This document shows positions 1-8,858 of a DNA stretch of 64,000 bases, piece after piece (the first letter of the stretch is position 1; each line of letters opens with the position of its first letter). This stretch comes from an uncultured Erysipelotrichaceae bacterium (GTDB lineage: Bacteria; Bacillota_I; Bacilli_A; Erysipelotrichales; Erysipelotrichaceae). Under the pieces are notes generated by a model that worked only from the letters and a program-made list of their open reading frames with translations, ran no database searches and was not told the origin of the DNA. Location: NCBI GenBank assembly GCA_902766005.1, contig CACXCB010000323.1:1-64000 (forward strand), in the 5' to 3' direction. Position numbers and translations under genes: made by a program.

Positions 1-90
<90 letters not shown>

Positions 91-149
91 TTATTTTTCT
101 CCTTTTCTTTTATGCTTCTAGTATATCCGACAAAAGAAGGTCTTGTATA

Positions 150-176
150 GAAAGAAAAACTCCTCTCAGGAGTTTT
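150..176 (-). terminator. Rho-independent terminator of rarA
   Basis: Read on the minus strand, AAAACTCC and GGAGTTTT arms (8 bp) enclose a 5-nt loop and are followed by a T-rich run. The rarA stop codon TGA sits in the loop, so termination is placed directly at the end of the gene. Confidence 0.75.
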
Positions 177-1497
177 CTTTCTTTCTCATCTCTTCTTTCC
201 ACGCTTCAATCTGTTCTTTTCTTTCCCTGACTCTTTTTTCTGCTCCCTGGTTTGTCGGCAGATAATACTTTTTGTCTTTTAAAGAATCAGGCAGACACTG
301 CATGGTGGTAATCTTCTCTTCATAATCATGGGCATAACGGTAATCTTTTCCATAGCCGAGATCTTCCATAAGAGAAGTCACCGCATTTCTGATCTGCAAA
401 GGAACCGGTTCATTCAGCATATGTTTTGCATCCTTTTTGGCTTCCTCATAAGCCATATACAATGCATTGGATTTAGGTGCCAAAGAACAAAAGACAACCG
501 CATGGGTTAAATGCACAGAACACTCCGGCATTCCGATAAACTGGCATGCCTGAAAGGCAGCGATGCATACTTCAAGGGCCCTTGAATCAGCCATGCCGAT
601 ATCTTCCGAGGCAAAGCGGGTGACTCTTCTTGCGATATACAGCGGATCTTCACCTGCTTCCAGCATTCTTGCAAGCCAGTACACAGCCGCATCGGCATCG
701 CTGTTACGCATGGATTTATGCAGAGCAGAGATCAGGTTATAATGCTCTTCGCCGTTTTTATCATACAGAAGCATCTTTCCCGACACACATTGTTCAATGA
801 TTTCTTTCGTGATTTTGGAATGGACGCTGTCATATTGGCCGTTTGCGACAGCGAGTTCCAAAGTGTTATAAGCCGTTCTTGCATCGCCATTGGCATATAC
901 CGCAATCATATGGAGAAGATCATCGGAAGCATCAACCTCCAGATGGGCAAACCCTCTTTCATCATGCAGAGATTTTTTTAACAGCGTTTCAATTTCTTCC
1001 GTTTCCAAAGCATGTAAAACAAATACTTTGCACCGGGATAATAAAGCGCTGTTAATTTCAAATGAAGGATTTTCGGTTGTAGCACCGATTAATATAATTG
1101 TTCCTTTCTCCACATAAGGAAGGAATGCATCCTGCTGTGCTTTATTAAAGCGATGAATTTCATCCACGAAGAGGATCGTTTTTTCACCTGCTTTGCGATT
1201 GAGTTCGGCATCATTCATAACCTGTCGTATTTCCTTAATACCGCTGGTGACAGCGGAAAAGGTGATAAAACGGGATTTGGTGGATCTTGCAATGATGCCT
1301 GCCAATGTCGTTTTTCCTGATCCCGGGGGACCCCAGAAAATCATTGACTGTACTTCATCGTGATCAATCATCTGTTTTAAGAGTCTTCCTTCGGAGACAA
1401 GGTGTTTTTGCCCTATATATTCATCCAGGGATAAAGGACGCATGCGGTCGGCAAGCGGTCTGGATACTGCTGATTCAAATAAACTGGTCTGTTCCAT
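166..1497 (-). CDS. rarA: RarA/MgsA replication-associated recombination AAA+ ATPase
   Basis: 443-residue AAA+ protein of the RarA (MgsA/WHIP) family, a clamp-loader-like ATPase acting at stalled replication forks. The N-terminus holds RPLSLDEYIGQKHL, then a Walker A motif GPPGSGKTT, a Walker B motif ILFVDEIHRF and sensor 1 IGATTENPSF; the C-terminal half has the RarA tetramerisation region (ALHKSMRNSDADAA, YWLARMLEAGEDP, ARRVTRFASEDIG). The open frame extends 18 codons upstream, but family alignments start at MEQTSLFESA, so I place the start at 1497. No Shine-Dalgarno sequence precedes that ATG; a -10-like TAGAAT lies 7 nt upstream, so the mRNA may be leaderless. It is a single-gene unit between two terminators. 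Confidence 0.93.
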   Translation of the reverse strand: MEQTSLFESAVSRPLADRMRPLSLDEYIGQKHLVSEGRLLKQMIDHDEVQSMIFWGPPGSGKTTLAGIIARSTKSRFITFSAVTSGIKEIRQVMNDAELNRKAGEKTILFVDEIHRFNKAQQDAFLPYVEKGTIILIGATTENPSFEINSALLSRCKVFVLHALETEEIETLLKKSLHDERGFAHLEVDASDDLLHMIAVYANGDARTAYNTLELAVANGQYDSVHSKITKEIIEQCVSGKMLLYDKNGEEHYNLISALHKSMRNSDADAAVYWLARMLEAGEDPLYIARRVTRFASEDIGMADSRALEVCIAAFQACQFIGMPECSVHLTHAVVFCSLAPKSNALYMAYEEAKKDAKHMLNEPVPLQIRNAVTSLMEDLGYGKDYRYAHDYEEKITTMQCLPDSLKDKKYYLPTNQGAEKRVRERKEQIEAWKEEMRKKENS

Positions 1498-1512
1498 GTA
1501 TATTATTCTACA
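1498..1512 (-). promoter_or_regulatory. Candidate leaderless promoter of rarA
   Basis: Minus strand reads TG-TAGAAT-N7-ATG with no purine-rich ribosome binding site between the hexamer and the rarA start. The spacing places a transcription start at or next to the A of ATG. Weaker than the other cases in this window because TG abuts the hexamer directly. Confidence 0.4.
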
Positions 1513-1520
1513 TCCAAAAA

Positions 1521-1553
1521 GGAAAAAGAAAAACCATGCACTATGATGCATGG
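1521..1553 (-). terminator. Terminator of the DUF937 gene
   Basis: On the minus strand CCATGCA and TGCATGG pair around a 6-nt loop and are followed by TTTTTCTTTTTCC. It lies just past the DUF937 stop and just upstream of the rarA promoter, isolating the two genes. Confidence 0.75.
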
Positions 1554-1563
1554 CTTCTGAATC

Positions 1564-2151
1564 TTATTTTTTGAGGCCGAGTAGAGCAGTTAACAGATCT
1601 GTGCCGTTTGTGTTTGCATTGGCATTGGCATCTGTTTTCATAAATGCACTCATGATATCATTCATTCCGCCTGCTGTGCCACCGCCTAACAGTGAGGAAG
1701 CAAGGCTTGTGAAGTCAAATCCTGCTGCCTGTGTCTGTGGCTGAGCCTGTGTTGTAGCTGCAGATAAGCTGGAAAGAAGGGATGGAGCGATTGCACTGAG
1801 AATTGTGCTTACATCTGCAACGCTTGCACCGGATTCTTTCGCTATCTTTTCGACAGTTGCATTGGTGTTATCACCGAGAATGTGACCGATGATCTTTTCA
1901 CCGTCTTTCTGGTCAGCTGTGCTGATCTGATCGGCGATGGATTTGTTTGTGGAATGCTGTGTCAATGCACTCAGCAGGGATTGTGCACCTGCTTGTGAGG
2001 AAGCATTGCTTGTCATTGCTTTGGTCAGTAACGGTAAAGCATAAGACAAAATCGTTAATGCAGAAACACCGGAGATTCCTGTTTTCTTAGAGAGGGAATC
2101 CACAGATGAGTTTGAAGTCATGGAACTCATTAACATGCTAAGTAAATTCAT
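1564..2151 (-). CDS. DUF937 domain protein
   Basis: 195-residue protein rich in Ser, Ala, Thr and Asn, matching the DUF937 pattern: predicted helices with SLLSALTQHST, DQISTADQKDGEKIIGHILG and a hydrophobic Leu/Ser-rich middle, then a Gly/Asn-rich C-terminal stretch. There is no signal peptide and no clear transmembrane span. The family has no firmly established function. The ATG is preceded by GGAGGACAAAAA, an excellent ribosome binding site. It is monocistronic, with its own terminator downstream. Confidence 0.8.
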   Translation of the reverse strand: MNLLSMLMSSMTSNSSVDSLSKKTGISGVSALTILSYALPLLTKAMTSNASSQAGAQSLLSALTQHSTNKSIADQISTADQKDGEKIIGHILGDNTNATVEKIAKESGASVADVSTILSAIAPSLLSSLSAATTQAQPQTQAAGFDFTSLASSLLGGGTAGGMNDIMSAFMKTDANANANTNGTDLLTALLGLKK

Positions 2152-2214
2152 TTTTGTCCTCCGATTTTATTTACTTATATTGTAATACGGTTTTCGGAAA
2201 ATGAGGGGATAAAT

Positions 2215-2745
2215 TTACCGGTATATTGCACTTTCTGCAATCGGTCCCCAGTGTTTGCGGATCAGATTGTGAAACATTTTTTTGGTAACAAGGCCGTTAT
2301 GCGACAATAATTCGTAATCTACATGATAGAAATGATAAAAGATTCCGGTGCTTTGATAGCCGTTATGTATATAGAAGTTTCTTCTTCGGACTCTTTCTTC
2401 ATAGTTGTCTGCTTCAGGAAGCGCTTCTTCGATATCGATCACAAACGGATGATCAGGGTATTCATCCTGCAGATGTTTTAATACTTTTGAACCATATCCA
2501 TGATTGCGCAATGCCGGTATGATGGCCAGGTAGGAAAGATAAATCAGATTTTCATGAAGGAATACACAGGTTAAACCGATCAGGCGGTCTTCTTCATAGT
2601 ACGCTTGCATGATTCTGTCATCCGCAAGGGAATGATATAACCTTTCCCATGGGATTCTTTCATCAAAAGGGAAGCTGTTATTATACAATTTGATAACTTC
2701 TTCAATATCTTTTGTCTGTTTAGTAATGTTTATTGTTTTCATCAT
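2215..2745 (-). CDS. GNAT-family N-acetyltransferase
   Basis: 176-residue GCN5-related acetyltransferase. The acetyl-CoA-binding motif A is visible as YLAIIPALRNHGYGSKVLKHL (written here in parts: YLAIIPALRN then HGYGSKVLKHL), preceded by the beta-strand IGLTCVFLHENLIYLSY; EERVRRRNFYIHNGY is the usual C-terminal helix and strand. The substrate cannot be read from sequence. The open frame extends to 2772, but that would leave 3 nt to the divergent macro-domain gene and no promoter, so I start at the MM pair (2745). A TATAAT hexamer ends 6 nt before this ATG and there is no Shine-Dalgarno sequence, suggesting leaderless translation. Confidence 0.82.
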   Translation of the reverse strand: MMKTINITKQTKDIEEVIKLYNNSFPFDERIPWERLYHSLADDRIMQAYYEEDRLIGLTCVFLHENLIYLSYLAIIPALRNHGYGSKVLKHLQDEYPDHPFVIDIEEALPEADNYEERVRRRNFYIHNGYQSTGIFYHFYHVDYELLSHNGLVTKKMFHNLIRKHWGPIAESAIYR

Positions 2746-2775
2746 AGAACTATTATATCGTGATATAATCATGAT
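2746..2775. promoter_or_regulatory. Palindromic divergent promoter for GNAT and macro-domain genes
   Basis: The perfect palindrome ATTATATC-GT-GATATAAT (2752-2769) presents one TATAAT to each strand. On the plus strand it is an extended -10, TGATATAAT, 6 nt before the macro-gene ATG at 2776. On the minus strand TATAAT lies 6 nt before the GNAT ATG at 2745. No Shine-Dalgarno sequence fits on either side, so both messages would start at the start codon. Confidence 0.65.
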
Positions 2776-3777
2776 ATGCCATTACAAATGATCAGAAACA
2801 ATATCGCAAATGTAAAAGCGGATATCATTGTATGTCCTTGTAACCAGAATCCCGATAGTATCGGCGGTGCGCAGAAAGCTGTTTATGAGGCGGCAGGGGA
2901 AGCATTATTTCATGCCAGGCAGGGCATAGGATGGATGAAAACTGCAGAAGTACAGGCTACACCTGCATTTGGCTTACCGGCTGAATATGTTTTTCATGTT
3001 GCAACACCGGCATATATTGACGGAAAGCATGCAGAAGAAAGAAAATTGAAAAAATGCTACAGAAATGCATTGGCTAAAGCATCTGCATATAAATGTACAA
3101 GCATAGCTTTTCCGCTGCTTTCGAGCGGCACATATGGATATCCCAAGGAAGAAGCTTTTGAAATTGCCAAAAATGAGATTTTAAAGTATCCGGGAATCAA
3201 TGATGTAGATGTGATACTGGTTCTTTTTGATCCTGAGTCTTATCATATATCCCTGAAGAGAAAACAGGATATAGAATCTTATATCAATGATCGGAAGGTA
3301 AATCAGATCCTTGAACATGAATATCGCAAGCCATCTGCCATTTTCGAAGAAGCAATGTCTTCATATGCGGACAGGCCGAAGGCTGGTAACGCATATCATA
3401 GCGAAAAAAGAAGAAAGCTGGAGGATATTCTGTTTCGTCAGACAGAGACATTTCAGGAAATGCTGCTTAGAATGATTGATGAAAAAGGATATCTGGATAC
3501 AGAAGTTTATAAAAAGGCAAATATTGACCGGAAATTGTTTTCCAAAATACGTTCCAACCGCAATTATCATCCGAAAAAAGAAACAATCCTGGCTATTTCC
3601 TTCAGTTTGGAACTGACCAAAGATGAGACAGAGGATCTGTTAAGAAGGGCAGGATATGCCTTATCTCCTTCTTCTAAAATGGATCTGATTGTTTCTTATT
3701 GCCTGGATCGTGAGATCTATGATCTGATCGATGTCAACAGCTTGTTGTTTGAATACGGACAGCCGCTACTGCCATAA
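2776..3777 (+). CDS. Macro domain protein with C-terminal HTH-like domain
   Basis: 333-residue two-domain protein. Residues 1-155 form a macro domain: NNIANVKADIIVCPCNQNP at the ADP-ribose pocket, GGAQKAVYEAAG, and AFPLLSSGTYGYP for the distal phosphate loop. Macro domains bind or hydrolyse ADP-ribose derivatives. Residues about 210-333 form an all-helical region (YKKANIDRKLFSKIRSNRNY, then KETILAISFSLELTKDETEDLLRRAGYAL) resembling a lambda-repressor-type helix-turn-helix, a combination known in Bacillota but of unclear role. The start has no ribosome binding site; an extended -10 ends 6 nt upstream. Divergent from a GNAT gene, sharing a palindromic promoter. Confidence 0.85.
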   Translation: MPLQMIRNNIANVKADIIVCPCNQNPDSIGGAQKAVYEAAGEALFHARQGIGWMKTAEVQATPAFGLPAEYVFHVATPAYIDGKHAEERKLKKCYRNALAKASAYKCTSIAFPLLSSGTYGYPKEEAFEIAKNEILKYPGINDVDVILVLFDPESYHISLKRKQDIESYINDRKVNQILEHEYRKPSAIFEEAMSSYADRPKAGNAYHSEKRRKLEDILFRQTETFQEMLLRMIDEKGYLDTEVYKKANIDRKLFSKIRSNRNYHPKKETILAISFSLELTKDETEDLLRRAGYALSPSSKMDLIVSYCLDREIYDLIDVNSLLFEYGQPLLP

Positions 3778-3832
3778 AAAAAGGACGGGATATCCTTCTA
3801 TTCATAGAAGCCGTATCCGCAGCGTCCTTTTT
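3778..3832. terminator. Bidirectional terminator between convergent genes
   Basis: Arms AAAAAGGACG and CGTCCTTTTT enclose a second paired segment (GGATA with TATCC). A runs on the left and T runs on the right make it usable from both strands. It overlaps the last codons of the minus-strand GGDEF gene. Confidence 0.7.
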
Positions 3833-5150
3833 CTTTGACTTTGTATAAAGCACGGTCTGCATTTTTATAAATCTGATCAAAACTGATATTCTGATCTGTA
3901 AAGGCAATGCCGATACTTAAAGAAACAGGAGGGATATCATCCGATCTGCGCGGATGATTTAAAGAGTGGTTCAAATTCTCCATTTTTTCACTGATCAGTT
4001 CTTTCAGCTCAGGGCCTGCATGAATCATGATGATCGCAAATTCATCACCTCCGATACGGCATACATAGTCAATCGAACGGAAGGATGCACGCAAGTGATT
4101 AGCGACTTCGGTCAATACTTTATCACCTACCGCATGACCATATGTGTCATTGATGGTTTTGAACTTGTCTACATCAACAAGTATCAATGCAGCCTGCTGA
4201 TCATCAATGATTTCTTTCATGGATTCAAAGATTTTCCGATTGTACAATCCGGTTAAGGAATCATGAGTGGCTTCATAGGTAAGTTCTGATGCCTGTTTTT
4301 CTTTTTCATCATACATTTCATTATATGTAAGAGCTAAGAAGCGCATTTCTTCAGAACCTTTTATCGGTATTTTTTTCTGGCTTCGTATATTCAATACAGC
4401 CTGATGCAATGGAGAAAGAATCAGCCGGTTGGTGAATACTACAAGGAAGAAGACGATAATTAACAAAACAACAATCGTAATATTCTGCTTGTGCAGCTGG
4501 CCCAGCATTTCTGAGGAATTCTCTATTTGTTCATTCTTTGTGACAGAGATCAGTTCATCAATACTGTTATTGATGTTGGCGTAGATGTCTTGTTTCTGCT
4601 TTAAATAGCTTTCATTGAATACAAGATCTTGTGATAACAGGATTTTTTCTTCATTGCTTAATGCTTTTTCTTCTTCGGATAAAGATATATTCTGTAAAAC
4701 TTCCGGGAAGTCTTTGATGTCATAACCTCTTCCTTCGATGGAAAGAACTATGGAATGATATTCCTGCTCCAGAAGCTTATTGGAAGCTGCCAGGGCATTC
4801 TGCAAAGATTCATTGGCTCTGGTGCCGCTGAAATATCTTTCAAGATCAGCAATGGCATTATCCCTTCTTCTGGTTGATTCAATTTCGTTAAAGAAATCAT
4901 CTATGCAGGAAATATTGCCGTTGATCGAAAATTCTCTGACTTTGTTTGTCAGATAATCGGAAGCAGCCTGCATATCGGCCGCATCTTTCTGACAATCGAT
5001 ATATTTTGTCGTGATCTGTTCCGATAAACGGTAAATTCTTGTTGTCTGGTAATTGGAAAACAGAAGATAGACAGATAAAAGGCTTGCAATGATCATCATT
5101 ACAATATTCAGGTTTCTTACCACAATTCCTTTTCTGCTGTTTTCGTTCAT
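3798..5150 (-). CDS. Membrane diguanylate cyclase (GGDEF)
   Basis: 450-residue membrane sensor and c-di-GMP synthase. A first transmembrane helix lies at about residues 14-32 and a second at about 223-245, framing a roughly 185-residue extracytoplasmic, helix-rich sensor region. The C-terminal GGDEF domain is complete: HDSLTGLYNR, DVDKFKTINDTYGH and RIGGDEFAIIM, with SLSIGIA near the end. The intact GGDEF motif predicts activity. The ATG has no Shine-Dalgarno sequence; TGTTATAAT ends 6 nt before it. Its product would be substrate for the EAL domain encoded next to it at 5385, in opposite orientation. Confidence 0.92.
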   Translation of the reverse strand: MNENSRKGIVVRNLNIVMMIIASLLSVYLLFSNYQTTRIYRLSEQITTKYIDCQKDAADMQAASDYLTNKVREFSINGNISCIDDFFNEIESTRRRDNAIADLERYFSGTRANESLQNALAASNKLLEQEYHSIVLSIEGRGYDIKDFPEVLQNISLSEEEKALSNEEKILLSQDLVFNESYLKQKQDIYANINNSIDELISVTKNEQIENSSEMLGQLHKQNITIVVLLIIVFFLVVFTNRLILSPLHQAVLNIRSQKKIPIKGSEEMRFLALTYNEMYDEKEKQASELTYEATHDSLTGLYNRKIFESMKEIIDDQQAALILVDVDKFKTINDTYGHAVGDKVLTEVANHLRASFRSIDYVCRIGGDEFAIIMIHAGPELKELISEKMENLNHSLNHPRRSDDIPPVSLSIGIAFTDQNISFDQIYKNADRALYKVKEKGRCGYGFYE

Positions 5151-5165
5151 GTTTTAATTATAACA
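5151..5165 (-). promoter_or_regulatory. Leaderless extended -10 promoter of the GGDEF gene
   Basis: Minus strand: TG-T-TATAAT-TAAAAC-ATG, a consensus extended -10 ending 6 nt before the start codon, with no ribosome binding site. The start of transcription should coincide with the ATG. Confidence 0.6.
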
Positions 5166-5357
5166 TGCCTTAATTCAATCACACGGTATTTTTATGAATA
5201 CAGATAATAAATTTCAGTATGATTTCTTTTCTAAGGCAGGCTGGTATAAATAATAAAAGGATATTGTGATATACACAGGAAACATCGGAATACTTTCCTT
5301 GTCTATGGCGTAGAGTTGTGGCACAATAATGATAGTAAAACTGTAAGTAATAATGTC

Positions 5358-5366
5358 TGATAATAT
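5358..5366 (+). promoter_or_regulatory. Extended -10 promoter of the EAL gene
   Basis: TG-A-TAATAT lies 18 nt upstream of the ATG at 5385, leaving room for a short leader that contains the strong ribosome binding site AGGAGGGTGAC. Confidence 0.45.
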
Positions 5367-5384
5367 GATGCAGAGGAGGGTGAC

Positions 5385-8018
5385 ATGCCGAAAAATCATG
5401 TGAAATTTCATTCGTCCACCGGAAAAAGAAAAATCTTAGTGGCAGATGATGAAATGATCAATAGAGAACTTTTGGGTGCAGTTTTGGAAAGCGAATATGA
5501 TATTCTTTTTGCCAAAGATGGTGAGGAAGCTTTTGAATGCATACAGACTTACAGAGATACCATTTCTCTTGTTCTTCTGGATTTATTGATGCCGAAGATG
5601 ACCGGTATAGAAGTTTTGGAAAAGATGCGTCCGGATCCGGTTTTAAGAAAAATACCGGTAATTGTCATCACTTCGGATCAAAGTGCAGAAATAGAGTGTC
5701 TCCAGCTTGGAGCGATTGATTTTATTCCTAAACCATATCCGCAGCCGGGAGTTATTCTGGCACGAGTTTTGCGTACCATTGAATTGTCGGAAGACAGGGA
5801 TATTATTCAATATACCGAAAGAGATGCATTAACCGGCTTATACAATAAAGAGTATTTTTACCGTTATGCGATACAGTATGATCATCATCATAAAGAGGAA
5901 GAGATGGATGCCATTGTCATCGATGTCAATCACTTCCATATGATCAATGAACGCTTTGGCAAAGCATATGGTGACGATGTTTTAAAGAGGATTGCAGAAA
6001 AGGTCAGGGAAATTGTCAGAAATTCTGGCGGTATTGTATGCCGAAGGGAGAATGACACGTTTCTGGTCTATTGCCCGCATCGGGAGGACTATGAAAGCAT
6101 TCTTGAAAAATCTTCTATCGGCCTTGCCGGAGATGATAAAGCCTCTAACCGTGTGCGCTTGCGCATAGGAATCTATTCCCATGTTGATAAGACAATTGAT
6201 ATGGAGAGAAGATTTGACAGAGCCAAAGTAGCTGCGGATACCATTCGTAACAGTTATACAAACCAGATTGCTTTATACGATAACAACCTCCATGAAAAGG
6301 AATTGTACGCAGAGACGCTTCTGGAAGATTTTCATGAAGCCATCCGCACAAAACAGTTTAAAGTATTCTATCAGCCCAAATTTGATATTCGTACGAAGAT
6401 CCCTGTATTAAACAGTGCTGAAGCGCTTGTCCGCTGGTTTCATCCGTCTTTAGGCATGATCTCTCCGGGAATCTTTATTCCGCTCTTCGAAGAAAACGGA
6501 TTGATCCGTGAGCTGGATAATTATGTCTGGAGGCAGACGGCTGAACAGATTAAAGCGTGGAAGGAGAAATTTGATTTCACGGTTCCGGTATCGGTTAACG
6601 TATCACGTATCGATATGTATGATCCAAACCTGATTGATAATCTGACCGGTATTTTAAAAGAATATGATCTGACGCCAAACGAACTTTTACTGGAGATTAC
6701 CGAATCGGCTTATACCCAGGATTCTGCTCAGATTATACAGGTGGTGGAACACCTGCGTGAACTTGGCTTCCGCATTGAAATGGATGATTTCGGTACCGGC
6801 TATTCCTCTTTAAACATGATTTCCAAATTGCCGATCGATGCCTTGAAACTCGATATGATGTTTATTCGTTCTGCTTTCAGCAATGTCAGGGATACAAGAA
6901 TGATCGAAGTCATTATTGATATTGCAGATTATCTGTCTGTTCCGGTTATTGCCGAAGGTGTAGAAACAGAAGAACAGCTGAATGCTTTAAAAGCTATGGG
7001 GTGTGACATTGTACAGGGATATTACTTTTCAAAACCCGTTCCTTCCGATGAATATGAGAAATTCATTATCGGTAAAAAGGAAAGCGGTCTGAATACTTCT
7101 GCATTTGATGCCGGAAGCAGTCATTCCGGAAACGAAGAAAGACTGGGCAGAATTGTGCATGCCTTAACCAGCGGGTTTGAAAGCATTTATTATGTAGATA
7201 CGGATAATAATCACTATGTGGAATTCAATTCACATGGAAGGTATGAAGATCTTCAGATTGAAAGAAGCGGTAACGATTTCTTCGGTGATACACAGAAGAA
7301 TATGTCAAAACTCATTCACAAAGATGATGTCGAAAGGGTTATTCTTTCGATGCAGAAGGAAGTCTTGCTGACACACCTGAAACAAGAGGATTCTTTCTCC
7401 ATGACATATCGTCTGATGATCGAAGGGGAACCGGTATATTACAATTTGAAGGTGGTCAGGGCAAATTACGAAGACGGTCATCATATTGTCATAGGAATCA
7501 GCAATGTTAATGATTCCATGAAGCAGGCGATTGATGATGAAGAAAGCAAGCTCAGAAGTGTTGAATTCTTTAATATCGCCCAAGCCCTGTCACATGATTT
7601 TGAAAGCATTTACTACATTAATCTTTTAACCGATGAATACCGTGAGTTTACTACCCAAGGTGCTTACGAAACCGTTCCGATGGAAATGAGCGGGAATGAT
7701 TTCTTTAAAGAGTGTCAGGAAAACATGTGCAAAGTTGTCTATGAAGGTGACAGGGACAGAGTTTCTGCATATATGCAGAAAAATGCTCTGCTGGAGGGAT
7801 TGGAAATAAGCCCTGTTCTGTTCATTGAATATCATTTGATGGTTGATGATAAGCCTGTTCCTTTCCGTATGAAAATTGTCAAGAGTGATGATGGCAATCA
7901 TATGATCATCGGTGTAACGAATATCACTGTACAGATGGAGCAGGAAAAGGAATTTGATACAGTCAGAAAAGAAAGAATTACTTATTCTTCGATTGCCCAG
8001 GCTCTGGCAGCGGATTAA
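5385..8018 (+). CDS. Receiver-GGDEF(degenerate)-EAL-PAS protein, ended by an in-frame TAA
   Basis: 877 residues up to a TAA at 8016. Receiver domain: acidic pair D21-D22, phosphoacceptor D66 in VLLDLLMP, K116. Next a GGDEF-like domain (about 143-300) whose signature is RRENDTF at 220-226, so it cannot be catalytic. Then a full EAL phosphodiesterase: EAL at 346-348, DDFGTGYSS at 467-475, AEGVETEEQ and QGYYFSKP. From about 585 two tandem roughly 125-residue PAS-like modules follow, each opening FESIYY. The frame stays open after the TAA to 8858, adding a third module and an intact GGDEF domain. As encoded the product is a receiver-controlled c-di-GMP phosphodiesterase without its cyclase half. 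Start has AGGAGGGTGAC. Confidence 0.88.
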   Translation: MPKNHVKFHSSTGKRKILVADDEMINRELLGAVLESEYDILFAKDGEEAFECIQTYRDTISLVLLDLLMPKMTGIEVLEKMRPDPVLRKIPVIVITSDQSAEIECLQLGAIDFIPKPYPQPGVILARVLRTIELSEDRDIIQYTERDALTGLYNKEYFYRYAIQYDHHHKEEEMDAIVIDVNHFHMINERFGKAYGDDVLKRIAEKVREIVRNSGGIVCRRENDTFLVYCPHREDYESILEKSSIGLAGDDKASNRVRLRIGIYSHVDKTIDMERRFDRAKVAADTIRNSYTNQIALYDNNLHEKELYAETLLEDFHEAIRTKQFKVFYQPKFDIRTKIPVLNSAEALVRWFHPSLGMISPGIFIPLFEENGLIRELDNYVWRQTAEQIKAWKEKFDFTVPVSVNVSRIDMYDPNLIDNLTGILKEYDLTPNELLLEITESAYTQDSAQIIQVVEHLRELGFRIEMDDFGTGYSSLNMISKLPIDALKLDMMFIRSAFSNVRDTRMIEVIIDIADYLSVPVIAEGVETEEQLNALKAMGCDIVQGYYFSKPVPSDEYEKFIIGKKESGLNTSAFDAGSSHSGNEERLGRIVHALTSGFESIYYVDTDNNHYVEFNSHGRYEDLQIERSGNDFFGDTQKNMSKLIHKDDVERVILSMQKEVLLTHLKQEDSFSMTYRLMIEGEPVYYNLKVVRANYEDGHHIVIGISNVNDSMKQAIDDEESKLRSVEFFNIAQALSHDFESIYYINLLTDEYREFTTQGAYETVPMEMSGNDFFKECQENMCKVVYEGDRDRVSAYMQKNALLEGLEISPVLFIEYHLMVDDKPVPFRMKIVKSDDGNHMIIGVTNITVQMEQEKEFDTVRKERITYSSIAQALAAD

Positions 8019-8057
8019 TTCAGCATCTATTATGTCAATACAGAAACAGATGCTTTT

Positions 8058-8858
8058 GTGGAGTACAGTTCTAAAGGAAGCTATGAAACACTCGGAATTG
8101 AAAAGGAAGGGGATGATTTCTTCGACCTCAGCCGGAAGAATATCAAAAATGTCATTTATAAAGAGGACTGTGAAAAATTCCTGAATGCTTTTACCAAAGA
8201 GAATGTCTTAAAGTATGTTAAGAGAGATAAGACATTTACGATTACCTACCGCTTGGTTCTCGAAGGCATTCCGACATATGTCAGTATGAAAGTCATCGGT
8301 ATGGAAGATCCTGATGATCCGCACATCGTGGTTGGCATTAATAATGTTGATGCACAGATGAAAAGAGAACTGGAACTTGGCATTATTAAAGAAAAAGCAA
8401 ATCGAGATGCTCTTACAGGTGTCAAAAGCAAGCATGCTTATGAAGAAGAAGAGCTGGAAATTGATGAAAAGATTGCGAATAAGGAAATTGAATCATTCGC
8501 TTTGGCTTTTTGCGATGTCAACGGATTGAAAGAGATCAACGACCGATTCGGACATCAGGCAGGGGATCAGCATTTGAAAAACGCATGTATGATCATCTGT
8601 AATATCTTCACGCACAGTCCGGTTTATCGCATCGGCGGGGATGAGTTCCTGGTAATCTTAAGAGGAACCGATTTTGAAAACAGATGCCAGTTACTGAATG
8701 CGTTGATGGAAAGCAATGATACCGAAGGGACACCGGTAATAGCCTGCGGCATAGCCGAGTATGATCCCGAAAAAGATGTAAATGTTGCATCTGTATTCGG
8801 CAGGGCAGATGCTGTGATGTACCAGCATAAAAACGAATTAAAGAAGGAGGAATTATGA
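8058..8858 (+). CDS. Distal PAS-like/GGDEF fragment of the interrupted gene
   Basis: In the same frame as the gene at 5385 and separated from it only by the TAA at 8016-8018; coding continues at once with FSIYYVNTETDAFVEY, the third copy of the PAS-like module, then a complete GGDEF domain (RDALTGVKSKHAYEE, DVNGLKEINDRFGHQAGD, RIGGDEFLVILRG). The first start-like codon is GTG at 8058, without a convincing ribosome binding site, and it falls inside the module, so independent expression is doubtful. I regard 5385-8858 as one ancestral gene of 1157 codons split by one substitution. Its stop overlaps the cupin start by 4 nt. Confidence 0.75.
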   Translation: MEYSSKGSYETLGIEKEGDDFFDLSRKNIKNVIYKEDCEKFLNAFTKENVLKYVKRDKTFTITYRLVLEGIPTYVSMKVIGMEDPDDPHIVVGINNVDAQMKRELELGIIKEKANRDALTGVKSKHAYEEEELEIDEKIANKEIESFALAFCDVNGLKEINDRFGHQAGDQHLKNACMIICNIFTHSPVYRIGGDEFLVILRGTDFENRCQLLNALMESNDTEGTPVIACGIAEYDPEKDVNVASVFGRADAVMYQHKNELKKEEL

